A DNA stretch of 64,000 nt from Protula sp. h YS-2021 (GCA_949752745.1 OX457026.1:43431239-43495238), one strand, 5' to 3'; shown: positions 33,938 to 44,245, counted from the stretch's first letter. Notes: a model not told the origin generated them from the sequence alone. A program made the numbers and translations.

Positions 33938-34963
33938 TATCCGCCGGGAACAGGACGGATATAGTTTTCATTCTGTCCGTCTGTCTGTCCGTCCGTCCGT
34001 CCGTCTGTCCGTCTGTGCAATTTCAGTCTCACGTGCCTACAGCCTGCATTAGTGGGTGGATCGATTTAAGATTTTACCCAGGGGTGCTCCTAAGCATCCC
34101 GCAGTGCAGTGACCAGGATTCGACGGGATCGGAGCAAAATTGCCAAAATGACAAAACTTTAAAAAATTGCAGAAACTGAATAAGGACTTTGCATAACACA
34201 TATCGGTCTCACGTGCCTACAGGCCGCATTAGTGAGTGGATTGATTTAAGATTTTACCCATGGCTGCTCCTAAGCATCCCGCAGTGCAGTGACCAGGATT
34301 CGACTGGATCCGAGCAAAATTGTCAAAATGACAAAACTTTAAAATAATGGAAGAAATGAATTAGGAATGAGCATAACACATATCGGTCTCACGCGCCTAC
34401 AGGCCGCATTAGTGGGTGGATTGATTTAAGATTTTACCCAGGGCTGCTCCTAAGCATCCCGCAGTGCAGTGACCAGGATTCAACCGGATCCGACTAAAAT
34501 TGTCAAAATGAAAAAACTTTAAAATTTGAAGAAACTGAATTAGGAATGAGCTTTACACATATCGGTCTCACGCGCCTACAGGCCGCATTAGTGGGTGGAT
34601 TGATTTAAGATTTTACCCATGTCTGCTCCTAAGCATCCCGCAGTGCAGTGACCAGGATTCGACCGGATCCGAGCAAAATTGTCAAAATGAAAAAACTTTA
34701 AAATTTGAAGAAACTGAATTAGGAATGAGCTTTACACATATCGGTCTCACGCGCCTTCAGCCCGCATTAGAGGTTGGATTGATTTAAGATTTTACCTAGG
34801 GCTGCTCCTAAGCAAATCAACCATGTACCACTGGCTCTACAAACCTCTACTTCACTGACCACAAGGCTGTATGGTGTTCTTTGGAACAGTTGTTCACAGG
34901 AACATCATAATCAGGTATACAATTTGCGCGAACCCGGCGGATTCATGCTTCTCGAGCATCTAG
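33938..34963 (+). mobile_element. Helitron/Helentron-like element, second family, copy 1
   Basis: It starts TATCCGCCGGGAACAGGACG and a GTCCGTCTGTC run. Five ~180-bp monomers follow (TCTCACGCGCCTACAGGCCG, GATTTAAGATTTTACCCA, CTCCTAAGCATCCCGCAGTG). The 3' end is the hairpin ATGCT-TCTCG-AGCAT followed by CTAG before TT. A sister copy at 42435-43401 has the same termini and an identifiable empty site. Confidence 0.7.
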
Positions 34964-36638
34964 TTCAGGGAAGATAAAATAAAAAAGTTAATGTGTTGAA
35001 ACATGTGTCCGAAATTACATGGGCGTAAAAGCGCGGAATAAACGTTGAGAAAAAGGTATTAAAAGCGCGGAAAGAAAGTGGTCAAATGCGCTGATTCCTT
35101 AGCCTGGTAAAATGGGTGATTTTTTTATACACCAGAAAAATTGGTTAATACAGTTGTGTACATAAGTGGGTGTGAATCATTTCACTCATTTCAATCGGGA
35201 GTTTTATTCACACAACCCGTCGGTTTTCGCATTTCTGCAAGTCGCTCGCTTTATACAAACCACGAATTACCTCACCATTAGGATCCTGGATACGCCAAAA
35301 CCAGGAACCAAAAAAGAGCAAGAAAAACTTAGTTTCTCAAGAGACAACATGTTTCTCAAGAGACAACATGTGAAGACGACATCACATAATTACGCTCGAA
35401 GACTTTATTAGAAGTATCGGGCATAAATTTCGAGCCGTCACTTTGTAAATATTGAAGCAGTGATTTGAGTCACTTAGACAATTCGAGGCATTTAAATATT
35501 TAAAGTTTTGTAGATGGTACAACTTGTTTGTAATTTCACCTGTAGATGGACACTGATAGGGGGGTTAAAAAGCTGTGTAATTTGTGTTTGTATTTTCACC
35601 TGCAGATGAACACTGATAGTTCCGTTAAAAAGTTGTGTAATCTGTGTTTACCACCGTTGCATGTAGTTGCATGTAAACCTGTGATTTTCCGCGCTTTGCT
35701 ACGTAAAGATTCGCGCTTTTACGTCCCAAATCTGCGCTTTTGCTACGTAAAGATTCGCGCTTTTACGTCCAAAATTCGCGCCTTTGCTACGTAAAAATCC
35801 GCATTTTGCGACCCAAATCCGAGCTTTTTACCATTCCTTCCTTCCCTCTCTTCCTCACCTCATCTACTCCCTCCCTCCCCTCCCTCTCCTCCCCTTCGTC
35901 TCCTCCCCTCCCTCTCCTCCCCTCCCTCTCCTCCCCTCCCTCTCCTCCCTCCCCTCCCTCTCTCCCCTCCCTCCCTCCCTCTTTCCCTCCCTCCCCTCCC
36001 TTCCTCCCTCCCCTCCCTTCCTCCCCTCCCTGCCTTCCTTTCCTCCCTCCCTCTCCTCCTCCCTTGCCTTCCTTTCCTCCCTCCCTCTCCTCCTCCCCTG
36101 CCTTCCTTTCCTCCCTCCCTCTCCTCCTCCCCTGCCTTCCTTTCCTCCCTCCCTCTCCTCCTCCCCTGCCTTCCTTCCCTCTCTCCATCCCTCTCCTCCT
36201 CCCCTGCCTGCCTTCCCTCCCTCCCTCACCTCCTCCCCTGCCAAATTGATCGTTTGCTCATGTTACTTTGAAATGTCTTCGCTTTTACGACAGCGCACTA
36301 TGCCGTACCGGCATTCTTGCCCGTTAAAACATCCTTAGAATTAGATAAATGTATTACATCAATTATAAATGTAGTACACCGATTATAAAGGACTTCGTAT
36401 TCATTGGCACGCTGAGACCCCGATAAAGTTCGGTCCTGCCATGTAAACAAATCATGTAACTGATTTTACAGTTGCGGTTCTATACAAACGCCTTGTGTAA
36501 TTAAATCGTGTCTACATGTTTGTAGAGATCAGACGGAAACAAGCACAACAAGCAATGAAGTGAAAGAAAAATTCAATAGCATTCAACTTCTACGTGAACT
36601 GATATTAATTATACCAGCATTTTTCTGCGTCCTTACAG
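34964..36638. other. Stretch with short repeats, no recognised gene
   Basis: Two ~70-bp copies of a TTTCACCTGTAGATGGACACTG unit lie at about 35535 and 35598. Three to four ~45-bp units around GCTACGTAAAGATTCGCGCT lie at about 35695-35815. The pyrimidine tract is listed separately. No splice-bounded exon was found before 36639. Confidence 0.45.
35834..36240. repeat. Polypyrimidine tract (CCCTCCCTCTCCTCC)
   Basis: About 400 bases of almost pure C/T on the plus strand, with a 40-50-bp higher-order unit (CCTGCCTTCCTTTCCTCCCT) from about 36020. Long overlapping ORFs here are composition artefacts. Confidence 0.85.
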
Positions 36639-36713
36639 AGAATGGATGGCGTCACTGGAGATGTGGGCTGTGGTGGGCGGGCGTTCCAGTTATCAGGACT
36701 CCGCGGACAGCGA
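36639..36713 (+). CDS. Cassette exon a, block 1
   Basis: The acceptor is GTCCTTACAG and the donor AGCGA|GTAATT. With one leading and two trailing bases it is fully open: EWMASLEMWAVVGGRSSYQD then SADS. Its phase fits exon b directly (GA + C gives D). Copies lie at 46788 and 50371, and a fused one at 39651. No known family. Confidence 0.45.
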
Positions 36714-36991
36714 GTAATTTAAAACTTTCTAATCTGTGCAAGTCTTCTTCCGTGATGGAACAATTTATAACTACAAAATATAATAAATCGAAAGATGTTG
36801 CTGTTGAAACTCCGCTGTCTCGGCTAAGGTTTTCTTGATAAAGGCGATGAACAAAGCATCGCAGTTAGAAAATTTAAATGCAAAATAGTTGGCTGCTCTT
36901 TTGAAAGAAAATCAAATGGATTTGAAGCTTTTTTGTCTTTCTGTTTGTACTAAACATTAAACCCGTAAGATGAATTTTTATACTTTTATAG

Positions 36992-37057
36992 CCTCCAACA
37001 AGCTGCAGCAGGCCTGGATCAACAGAATGAAACATTTTACGTCACGACGGATCAACA
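36992..37057 (+). CDS. Cassette exon b, block 1
   Basis: The acceptor is ACTTTTATAG and the donor CAACA|GTAAGA. With one leading and two trailing bases it is open: LQQAAAGLDQQNETFYVTTD then Q. The length of 66 bases and the phase are symmetric, so it can be added or skipped without changing frame. Copies are at 40099, 47199 and 50781. Confidence 0.45.
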
Positions 37058-37255
37058 GTAAGAATGATTTTCCATTTTTTGTCTATGACGTGTAATGTCA
37101 GATTTTATGTTTCTTTTGAAAAAAAAGACAGGCAAAATTTAAGGTCCACTTGAAATCTGTTGCGAACTTTGACACGATTTCATAAATTTCAGACGTCTGG
37201 TTAATAAGCTGACTGGCAAAAACTTCTTTTGTAAACGTGAGTTATTTATTTATAG

Positions 37256-37322
37256 ATTTCGAGATGACTGACGTTGCAAGGCCGATGAGGACGCAAGATG
37301 GCGACGCCTGATTTTCCAAAGA
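37256..37322 (+). pseudogene. Cassette exon c, block 1, broken
   Basis: The acceptor is TTTATAG and the donor AAGA|GTAAGC. The intact relative at 58733 reads LETTDVINNTDEDAEDGDAW. Here the equivalent frame has TGA in place of the W codon and a small deletion. Splice sites look usable. Confidence 0.4.
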
Positions 37323-37518
37323 GTAAGCTTTTGTTTTAACAACAGATTTAACAATTTCGACAACACCAATTTTTATAAAGTTGTGGAACAGCTTAAAACT
37401 GCAAATTGAGTTTTACAAATTAAGGTTCTAAACTGACTGTTTCTTTGATTGGAGAGATCTACTCAACATGCTCTTGGCTTCAAATAATTAAATTCCGATT
37501 TCTTGTAATTTAACACAG

Positions 37519-37590
37519 AGAAAGTGAGCATCACTGAAGAAGCGGGCTGTGGAGGGCGGGCATTCTAGGCCTACGGACAAGCGACCACAC
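37519..37590 (+). pseudogene. Cassette exon d, block 1, frameshifted
   Basis: The acceptor is TTTAACACAG and the donor CACAC|GTAAGT. The intact relatives at 51176 and 59041 read ITEEAGIEAGILDIRTSDHT. Here GCATCGAAGCGGGC has become GCTGTGGAGGGCGGGC (two bases longer) and the frame ends at TAG. The altered part matches exon a (GGGCTGTGGTGGGCGGGC), which suggests conversion between exons. Confidence 0.4.
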
Positions 37591-38093
37591 GTAAGTTTTT
37601 AGAATTTATTAAGTATTCAGTACTCATGTTGAAATACACTAGCCTTTCTTTCGTGGCAAAACTACTTATACTGTGACAGAAAATATGTCAATCGTCTTTG
37701 TATTTTATCATATTAAGAAGCGAAAGAAACAAGTCAACACTACAGGACTTGACTTGGAAATCTACATCAGTCACTCTCCTTGAATACTTTTTATAGAAGC
37801 AGAAAATGACGTAAATGGGACCGTTTGCACTGTGACGCCACTGATCACGTGTTCCAGGCAATAGGACAGCTCGACCGAAATGTAAGAGCCAATCTGCTTG
37901 TGCTGCAATAAATTTGGCACCTGGTAATAACTTGATTTCGTGGAAATGTATCGGCTTCAAATACATAGATGTATGCATTTTATAACTAAAAGAAAAGCAA
38001 CGTGGAATAATTGACTGGAATTCAGCCTGAATCATTAAGGCAAAATATTTGTATTTCATAAGTGAAGCATAGATTATTCTTTCTGTCTTACAG

Positions 38094-38172
38094 AAGTAGG
38101 AGAGGGCCCCAAACACAACAAAAACTGGGGAAATGAGGCGGGCGGGACTTACTAGGCCAGTGCTGTCAACAG
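38094..38172 (+). CDS. Cassette exon e, block 1
   Basis: The acceptor is CTGTCTTACAG and the donor CAACAG|GTAAGA. With two leading and two trailing bases it reads VGEGPKHNKNWGNEAGGTY, then a TAG, then ASAVN. The phase fits exon f. The stop is present in all three copies (40925, 48025), so if translated this would be the end of a protein. Confidence 0.35.
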
Positions 38173-38587
38173 GTAAGAACTTTTCTTTTGAACAAATTAA
38201 AATTTACCGCACTCGATCTAGTAAACACTCATTCGTTTCTTTCAAGTAACGGCCCCTCCCCACTGTGATAAAAAATTATGAATTGGTGTCTTCTCTTTCT
38301 AGAATTAAAATAGTGTTTCATTCCCAGTTTCAATTTCCAAACTCTAAAAATGTTTAAATGTCAACCCCTTCCCTTCAAAGCATCGAAAAGTTCTTCGAAC
38401 GTTTGTGTGTTTGTTCACCTCCTTTGGATAACACAATCCTCTTCATAAATGGCCCATTCACAGTTAACCGCAGCCTCAGCGATTATTGTTTGCAAATCAC
38501 TGCTATTGACAGCAATGTCGACTGACAAATTTTAACACCAAAGGATACAAAATATCAAGGTATCATTTCTTCATTGCCGTATTGCAG

Positions 38588-38658
38588 CAAGAAAGAAGTG
38601 TACCGCTGGACATGTAGATTGTGTGGCCTCCCAATTATTCCCACAGTTGAGCCAACGT
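38588..38658 (+). CDS. Cassette exon f, block 1, CxxC peptide
   Basis: The acceptor is CCGTATTGCAG and the donor CAACGT|GTAAGG. With one leading and one trailing base it is open: KKEVYRWTCRLCGLPIIPTV then EPT. CRLC is a CxxC pair, as in a zinc knuckle, but no second pair is in the exon. A second possible acceptor, AACACAG, stands 47 bases further up in blocks 2-4. Copies are at 42278, 45026 and 48603. Confidence 0.4.
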
Positions 38659-38873
38659 GTAAGGAACTTGTAATAAATTTATGATCTACAACTCTGTGCG
38701 TGATTTCACCTGTAGCATATCAATTCATTCAAGCAAATAATGAAACATTCACACAATTCAAAAAAACTGTGACGACGTTTAATGAATATCAATCAAATTG
38801 TACCGATCACATATACGTTTCCAAAACGTTGTAATTTAATCTCCGAACAAAGGCACCCTTTCTATTTTGATAG

Positions 38874-39203
38874 CTGAAGGCTAAGAGGACACAGGCCAAC
38901 ATGCCCAAGGCGGATCCAAGCTGAGAGGACACAAGCCAAGTGGACAGAGCTAACGGACCCCTGCCACGAGGACATCAACCAAGCAAACTCGTCAGTGAGG
39001 ACAGCGGACAAGTGAAGCCGGCCATGAGGACAGCAGTCAAGTGAAGCCCGGCCATGAGGACAGCAGTCAAGTGAAGCCCGGCCATGAGGACAGCAGTCAA
39101 GTGAAGCCCGGCGATGAGGACAGCAGCCAAGTGGATCCCGCCCATGAGGGCAGCAGTCAAGCGGATGACAGCCAAGCGGAACCCGCCTATGAGGGCAATA
39201 CTG
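38874..39203 (+). CDS. Cassette exon g, block 1, VKPGHEDSSQ repeat
   Basis: The acceptor is ATTTTGATAG. The 5' part (CTGAAGGCTAAGAGGACACA) has stops in every frame. The 3' part is a 30-bp repeat (AAGCCCGGCCATGAGGACAG) reading VKPGHEDSSQ, then VDPAHEGSSQADDSQAEPAY. A one-base loss at 39028 (AAGCCGGCC versus AAGCCCGGCC) breaks the frame upstream. It ends ACTG|CTAAGTC; that boundary leaves one base and fits exon h. The inverted 19-bp palindrome follows at 39228. Confidence 0.4.
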
Positions 39204-39331
39204 CTAAGTCGTTTTTCTTTAATTTTGGGAATACGTCAATATTCACGTACTTTTTTTTTAAATATTTTAATGTATGTTAAAATACTATGTACTTGTCTTA
39301 TCACGTTTTCCTTTTAAAAGTTTGTTTTTAG

Positions 39332-39452
39332 AAGAGATCCAGCCTACACCAACCAAGTGGACCCCGGCCAAGACGACAGCAGCTAAATCGACATCGGTGC
39401 TTGACAGACAGCAATCCAGTGCACAAAGGACAAAGAAGGGCACATTCAGCAG
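39332..39452 (+). CDS. Cassette exon h, block 1, K/T/S-rich
   Basis: The acceptor is TTGTTTTTAG and the donor CAGCAG|GTAAGA. With two leading and two trailing bases it is open: EIQPTPTKWTPAKTTAAKST, then VLDRQQSSAQRTKKGTFS. Basic and Ser/Thr-rich, in contrast to the acidic exon g before it. Copies are at 44125, 45880 and 49463. Confidence 0.45.
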
Positions 39453-39650
39453 GTAAGATTTTTATCAACTGTTGAATTAAGGCATTGAATTTTGAACGAA
39501 ATAATAAATAGCACAGTGAAGAGATCTTGCTATTAAATCATGGCCGTTTTCACAAGGGTTTTGTTGACAACGGCTGTTAACAAAATCTCATCAAGTGATC
39601 TTTAATACAATTAACTTCAAGCCAAGAGAAACATTTTTGTATTTTAATAG

Positions 39651-39765
39651 ACTTCCACCAGCGGCAGCCTACCGGACATGACAAAAGAAAGCTGCTACCT
39701 CCTGGCGTGGGCTGTGGGCTGTGGTGGGCGGGCGTTCCCAGTTATCAGGACTCCGCGGACAGCGA
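39651..39765 (+). CDS. Fused exon i/a
   Basis: It starts as exon i (ACTTCCACCAGCGGCAGCCT) and after CTCCTGGCGT continues as the second half of exon a (GGGCTGTGGTGGGCGGGCGT), ending at the exon a donor GCGA|GTAATT. Blocks 3 and 4 keep i, j and a as separate exons, so a deletion of roughly 0.6 kb joined them. Frame one stays open across the joint (TKESCYLLAWAVGCGGRAFP). An extra C (GTTCCCAG) shifts the exon a frame. Confidence 0.5.
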
Positions 39766-40098
39766 GTAATTTAAAACTTTCTAATCTGTGCGAGTCTTCT
39801 TCCGTGATGGAACAATTTATCACTACAAAATATAATAAATCGAAAGATTTTGCTATTGAAACACCGGCGTCTTGGCTAAGGTTTTCTTGATAATGGCGAT
39901 GAATAAAGTATCGTAGTTAGCCAATTTAAATGCAAAATAGCTGGCTGCTCTTTTGAAGAAAATCAAATGGATTTGAAGATTTTTTGTCTTTCTGTTTGTA
40001 CTAACCATTAAGAGAAAGTCTTGTAATATTATAAACATTTAAAATGGTTTGCATGAAATTCACTTAAAGCCTTAAGATGAATTGTGATACTTTTATAG

Positions 40099-40164
40099 CC
40101 TCCAACAAGCTGCAGCAGGCCTGAATCAACAGAATGAAACATTTTACGTCACGACGGATCAACA
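40099..40164 (+). CDS. Cassette exon b, block 2
   Basis: Near-identical to 36992-37057, with one G-to-A change (LDQQ to LNQQ). Splice sites are kept and the frame is open. Confidence 0.4.
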
Positions 40165-40344
40165 GTAAGAATGATTTTCAATTTTCTGTCCATGACGTAT
40201 TTGTACAATGTGAGCTTTTATGTTTCTTTTGAAAAAAGACGTGGAAAATTTAAGGTCCACCTGAAATCTGTTGCGAACTTTGACACGATTTCATAAGCTG
40301 ACTTGCAAAAACTTCTCTTGTAAACGCGAGTTATTTATTTATAG

Positions 40345-40419
40345 ATTTAGAGATGAGCATCACTAAAGAAGCGGGCTATGGAGGGCGGGCATTCTAGGCC
40401 TACGGACAAGCGACCACAC
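40345..40419 (+). pseudogene. Fused exon c/d, block 2
   Basis: The acceptor and first 12 bases are those of exon c (ATTTAGAGATGA). The rest is exon d from AGCATCACT to the donor CACAC|GTAAGT. The c-d intron is gone. TAG remains in the d part. The same fusion is in block 3 (47445), so it predates that duplication. Confidence 0.45.
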
Positions 40420-40536
40420 GTAAGTTTTTAAAATTTATTAAGTATCCAGTACCGATGTTGAAATACACTAGCCTTTCTTTAGTGGCATAACTGCCTATAC
40501 TGTGACAGAAATTATGTCAATCGTCTTTGTATTTTA

Positions 40537-40947
40537 TCATATTAAGAAGCGAAAGAAACAACAGTCAACACTACAATATTTAAATTGGACATCTACATCA
40601 GTCACTCTCCTTGAATACTTTTTATAGAAGCAGAAAATGACGTAAATGGGACCGTTTGCATTGTGACGCCACTGATCAAGTGTTCCAGGCAATAGGACAG
40701 CTCGACCGAAATGTAAGAGCCAATCTGCTTGTGCTGCAATAAATTTGGCACCTGGTAATAACTTGATTTCGTGGAAATGTATCGGCTTCAAATACATAGA
40801 TGTATGCATTTTAAAACTAAAAGAAAAGCAACGTGGAATAATTGACTGGAATTCAGCCTGAATCATTAAGGCAAAATATTTGTATTTCATAAGTGAAGCA
40901 TAGATTATTCTTTCTGTCTTACAGAAGTAGGAGAGGGCCCCAAACAC
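40537..40947 (-). other. Antisense ORF of 136 codons, kept in three copies
   Basis: Opposite exon e and the intron before it, an ORF (MFGALSYFCKTERIIYASLM...) recurs at 37688-38116 (142 codons) and 47637-48047 (136). The copies are recent duplicates with few changes, so preservation is weak evidence. I see no domain, and judge it chance. Confidence 0.15.
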
Positions 40948-41003
40948 AACAAAAACTGGGGAAATGAGGCGGGCGGGACTTACTAGGCCAGTGCTGTCAA
41001 CAG
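40925..41003 (+). CDS. Cassette exon e, block 2
   Basis: Identical in design to 38094-38172: acceptor CTTACAG, donor CAACAG|GTAAGA, same TAG after GGTY. Confidence 0.35.
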
Positions 41004-41116
41004 GTAAGAACTTTTCTTTTGAACAAATTAAAATTTACCGCACTCGATCTAGTAAACACTCATTCGTTTCTTTCAAGTAACGGCCCCTCCCCACTGTGAT
41101 AAAAAATTATGAATTA

Positions 41117-41881
41117 GGAATAAGGTAAATAATGAGAACCAGGTTTTGACTGGTTTTTCAAAGCCTAAGGGCGAAGCCCGCAGGTTTTGAAAATCCAGTC
41201 AAAACCTGTGTTCGAATTATTTACCGTTTTTCAATCATTACTAGGGAACTTTCTCCAAGCAAGAAGCGGTCAGTCAAAACTTCCCTTTGTTCGCGTGCGA
41301 AACTTTGGACAAATGCTAATTCAATTAATAAGTGTGAAATACATCAAAAGCTGCTTTCACGTTATAAAACGTTGACGTAGAATCTATTTCATCGACTTTT
41401 CTAACAGGCGGCCAAGCGGCTAACAACAAAATGGATAATACGTAAGATATTGAAAATGGTGCTGATTTTGTCAGTTTTTTATGGCGACTTAACACAGGTT
41501 CTAAATCAAAGTGACAATGCTGATTCCACGGACATTTTTATATCACAAATCGAAACAAATTAAGAAAATGTAAATTGTGACGATTCAATGGACAAAATTC
41601 TGTCACAAATCGATACCGAGGGGACTAATGATAAACCCGAGAGTGACCGCTCTCTTGACCTGATCAACAAAAATATATTTGAAAACGACACGGAAAATGA
41701 GTATCCAAAGTTTGAAGACAACAGTGACTGTGAGGAAAGTACAAGATTTCGTTTCGTGTCGGAGGAAGAGGCATGTGTAAATAAAAATAAAAATCAAACG
41801 GTTTTCTTTTTTACAGCCTCGATTTCAAACAGGTTTTGACTTATAAATCAAAACCTGTTACAACAATAGAAAGTTACCTAC
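41117..41881 (+). mobile_element. Fold-back-ended insertion with acidic ORF remnant
   Basis: The left end holds a 14-bp perfect inverted repeat (CAGGTTTTGACTGG at 41140, CCAGTCAAAACCTG at 41195) around GGGCGAAGCCC. The right end holds a 12-bp one (AACAGGTTTTGA at 41828, TCAAAACCTGTT at 41848). Blocks 1 (38275-38295) and 4 (48205-48225) show the uninterrupted sequence AATTATGAATTAGTATC. TTATGAATTA before and TTATGATTGA after the insert look like a ~10-bp target duplication. The superfamily is unknown. Confidence 0.6.
41588..41839 (+). pseudogene. Acidic ORF remnant within the fold-back element
   Basis: It reads MDKILSQIDTEGTNDKPESD ... YPKFEDNSDCEESTRFRFVS. The same frame upstream, past one TAA, has a related DSTDIFISQIETN, so the start is an internal repeat. 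The acidic head followed by RFRFVSEEE recalls N-terminal parts of Crypton-type (DUF3504) tyrosine-recombinase proteins, but the catalytic part is absent, and a 10-bp target duplication would not fit a Crypton. The family is uncertain. Confidence 0.3.
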
Positions 41882-42277
41882 TTATGATTGAATATCTTGT
41901 CTTTCTGGCTAGAATTAAAATAGTTTTTCATTCCCACTTTCAATTTCCAAACTCTAAAAATGTTTTAAAGTAAACCCCTTCCCGTCAAAGCATTGAAAAT
42001 GTTTGTGTGTTTATGAACACTTCCTTTTGCATAACGCAATCTTCTTCATTAATGGCCTATTCCTAGTTAACCGCAGCCTCAGCGATTATTGTTTGCAAAA
42101 CATTGCTATTGACAGCAATGTCGACTGACAAATTTAAACATCAAAGGATACAAAATTTTATTTTATTTCCCCACTTTATCAATCATTCCTTTTTAATCTG
42201 TTCCGTATATGTCAAAATTTATTTCATATTTTTATAACACAGGTACAAGATATCATTTCTTCGCTGCCGTATTGCAG

Positions 42278-42348
42278 CAAGAAAGAGGTGTACCGCTGGA
42301 CATGTAGATTGTGTGGCCTCCCAATTATTCCCACAGTTGAGCCAACGT
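42278..42348 (+). CDS. Cassette exon f, block 2
   Basis: Open as in block 1 (VYRWTCRLCGLPIIPTVEPT). The donor has changed to GTGAGG. The alternative acceptor AACACAG lies upstream at about 42240. Confidence 0.4.
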
Positions 42349-42434
42349 GTGAGGAACTTGTAATAAATTTATAATCTACAGTAATAAATTTATAATCTAC
42401 AACTCTGTGCTTGATTTCACTGTAGCGTATTAAT

Positions 42435-43401
42435 TATCCGTCGGGAACCGGACGGATATAGTTTTCAGTCTGTCCGTCTGTCTGTCCGTCTGTCCGTCCG
42501 TCTGTCCGTCTGTCCGTCTGTGCAATTTCAGTCTCACGCGCCTACAGCCCGCATTAGTGGGTGGATTGATTTCAGATTTTACCCAGGGGTGCTCCTAAGC
42601 ATCCCGCAGTGCAGTGACTAGGATTCGACCGGATCCGAGCAAAATTGCCAAAATGGCAAAACTTTAAAAAATTGCAGAAACTGAATAAGGACTTTGCATA
42701 ACACACATCAGTCTCACGCGCCTACAGCCCGCATTAGTGGGTGGATTGATTTCAGGTTTTACCCAGGGGTGCTCCTAAGCATCCCGCAGTGCAGTGACCA
42801 GGATTCGACGGGATCGGAGCAAAATTGCCAAAATGGCAAAACTTTAAAAAATTGCAGAAACTGAATAAGGACTTTGCATAACACACATAAGTCTCACGCG
42901 CCTACAGCCCACATTAGTGGGTGGATTGATTTAAGATTTTACCCATGGCTGCTCCTAAGCATCCCGCAGTGCAGCGATCAGGATTCGACCGGATCCGAGC
43001 AAAATTGTCAAAATGACAAAACTTAAAAAAAATGGAAAAAATGAATTAGGAATGAGCTTTACACATATCGGTCTCACGCGCCTACAGGCCGCATTAGTGA
43101 GTGGATTGATTTAAGATTTTACCCATGGCTGCTCCTAAGCATCCCGCAGTGCAGTTGCCAGGATTCGACCGGATCCGAGCAAAATCTTCTGCCAACCTCG
43201 TTTGAAGCAACAATGCCATCTGGTCGATGTATCGATATTATCTTCACACCAAATCAACCATGTACCACTGGCTCTACAAACCTCTACTTCACTGACCACA
43301 AGGCTGTATGGTGTTCTTTGGAACAGTTGTTCACAGGAACATCATAATCAGGTATACAATTTGTGCGAACCCGGCGGATTCATGCTTCTCGAGCATCTAG
43401 T
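42435..43401 (+). mobile_element. Helitron/Helentron-like element, second family, copy 2, with empty site
   Basis: Four ~180-bp monomers; start TATCCGTCGGGAACCGGACG, 3' hairpin ATGCT-TCTCG-AGCAT, then CTAG. The paralogous positions in block 4 (GTGTATCAGTTCATTAAAGC, 48730) and block 1 (GCATATCAATTCATTCAAGC, 38713) are uninterrupted. Against them this insertion fits between two T residues of AATTCATT with no duplication, as expected for Helentron-type insertion. Confidence 0.7.
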
Positions 43402-43550
43402 TCATTAAAGCAAATATTTTAACATTCACACAATTCAAAAAGACTATGTAACGACTCTTAATGAATATCAATGAAATTGTGCCGATCACATACGTTTCCA
43501 AAACGTCTTAATTTATTCTCCGAACAAAGGCAGCCTTTCTATTTTGACAG

Positions 43551-44000
43551 CTGAAGGCTAGGGGGACACATTCGAACAGGCCAAAGGCGGATCCAAGCTG
43601 AGAGGACACAAGCCTAGTGGACATGGCTAACGGACACCTGCCATGAGGACAGCAACCAAGCGAACTCAGCAATGAGAACAGCGGACAAGTGAACCGGCAA
43701 TGAGGACAGCAACCAAATAAAGTCCTGCCATGAGGACAGCAGCCAATTGAAGTCCTGCCTTGAGGACAGCAGCCAATTGAAGCCCTGCCATGAGGACAAC
43801 AGCCAAGCGAAGCCCTGCCATGAGGACAGCGGTCAAGTGTAGCCCGGCCATGAGGACAGCAGTCAAGTGTAGCCCGGCCATGAGGACAGCAGTCAAGTGA
43901 AGCCCGATCAGGAGGACAGCAGCCAAGTGGATCCCGCCCATGAGGGCAGCAGTCAAGCGGATGACAGCCAAGCGGAACCCGCCTATGAGGACAATACTGC
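43551..44000 (+). CDS. Cassette exon g, block 2
   Basis: The acceptor is TTTTGACAG. About nine degenerate 30-bp units (CCTGCCATGAGGACAGCAGC). The frame is broken near 43695 (GAACCGGCAATG). The final boundary has mutated from CTAAGTC to TTAGTC. The inverted palindrome follows at 44024. Confidence 0.35.
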
Positions 44001-44124
44001 TTAGTCGTTTTTCTTTAATTTTGGGAATACGTCAATATTCACGTACTTTTTAAAAATATTTTAATGTATGCTTAAATACTATGTATTTATCTTATCACGT
44101 TTTCCTTTTTAAAGTTTGTTTTAG

Positions 44125-44245
44125 AAGAGATCCAGCGGACATCAACCAAGTGGACCCCGGCCAAGACGACAGCAGCTAAATCGACATCGGAGCATGACAG
44201 ACAGCAATCCAGTGGACAAAGGGCAAAGAAGGGCACATTCAGCAG
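44125..44245 (+). CDS. Cassette exon h, block 2
   Basis: 121 bases, open, EIQRTSTKWTPAKTTAAKST. The acceptor is GTTTTAG and the donor CAGCAG|GTAAGA. Confidence 0.4.

Noticed and set aside
35740..36340. Overlapping 126-184-codon ORFs on both strands
   Set aside because: Low-complexity polypyrimidine tract; peptides are P/S/L or E/G/R strings.
37688..38116. Antisense ORF of 142 codons conserved in three blocks
   Set aside because: The copies are too recent for conservation to mean much, and it covers exon e and intron sequence on the other strand.
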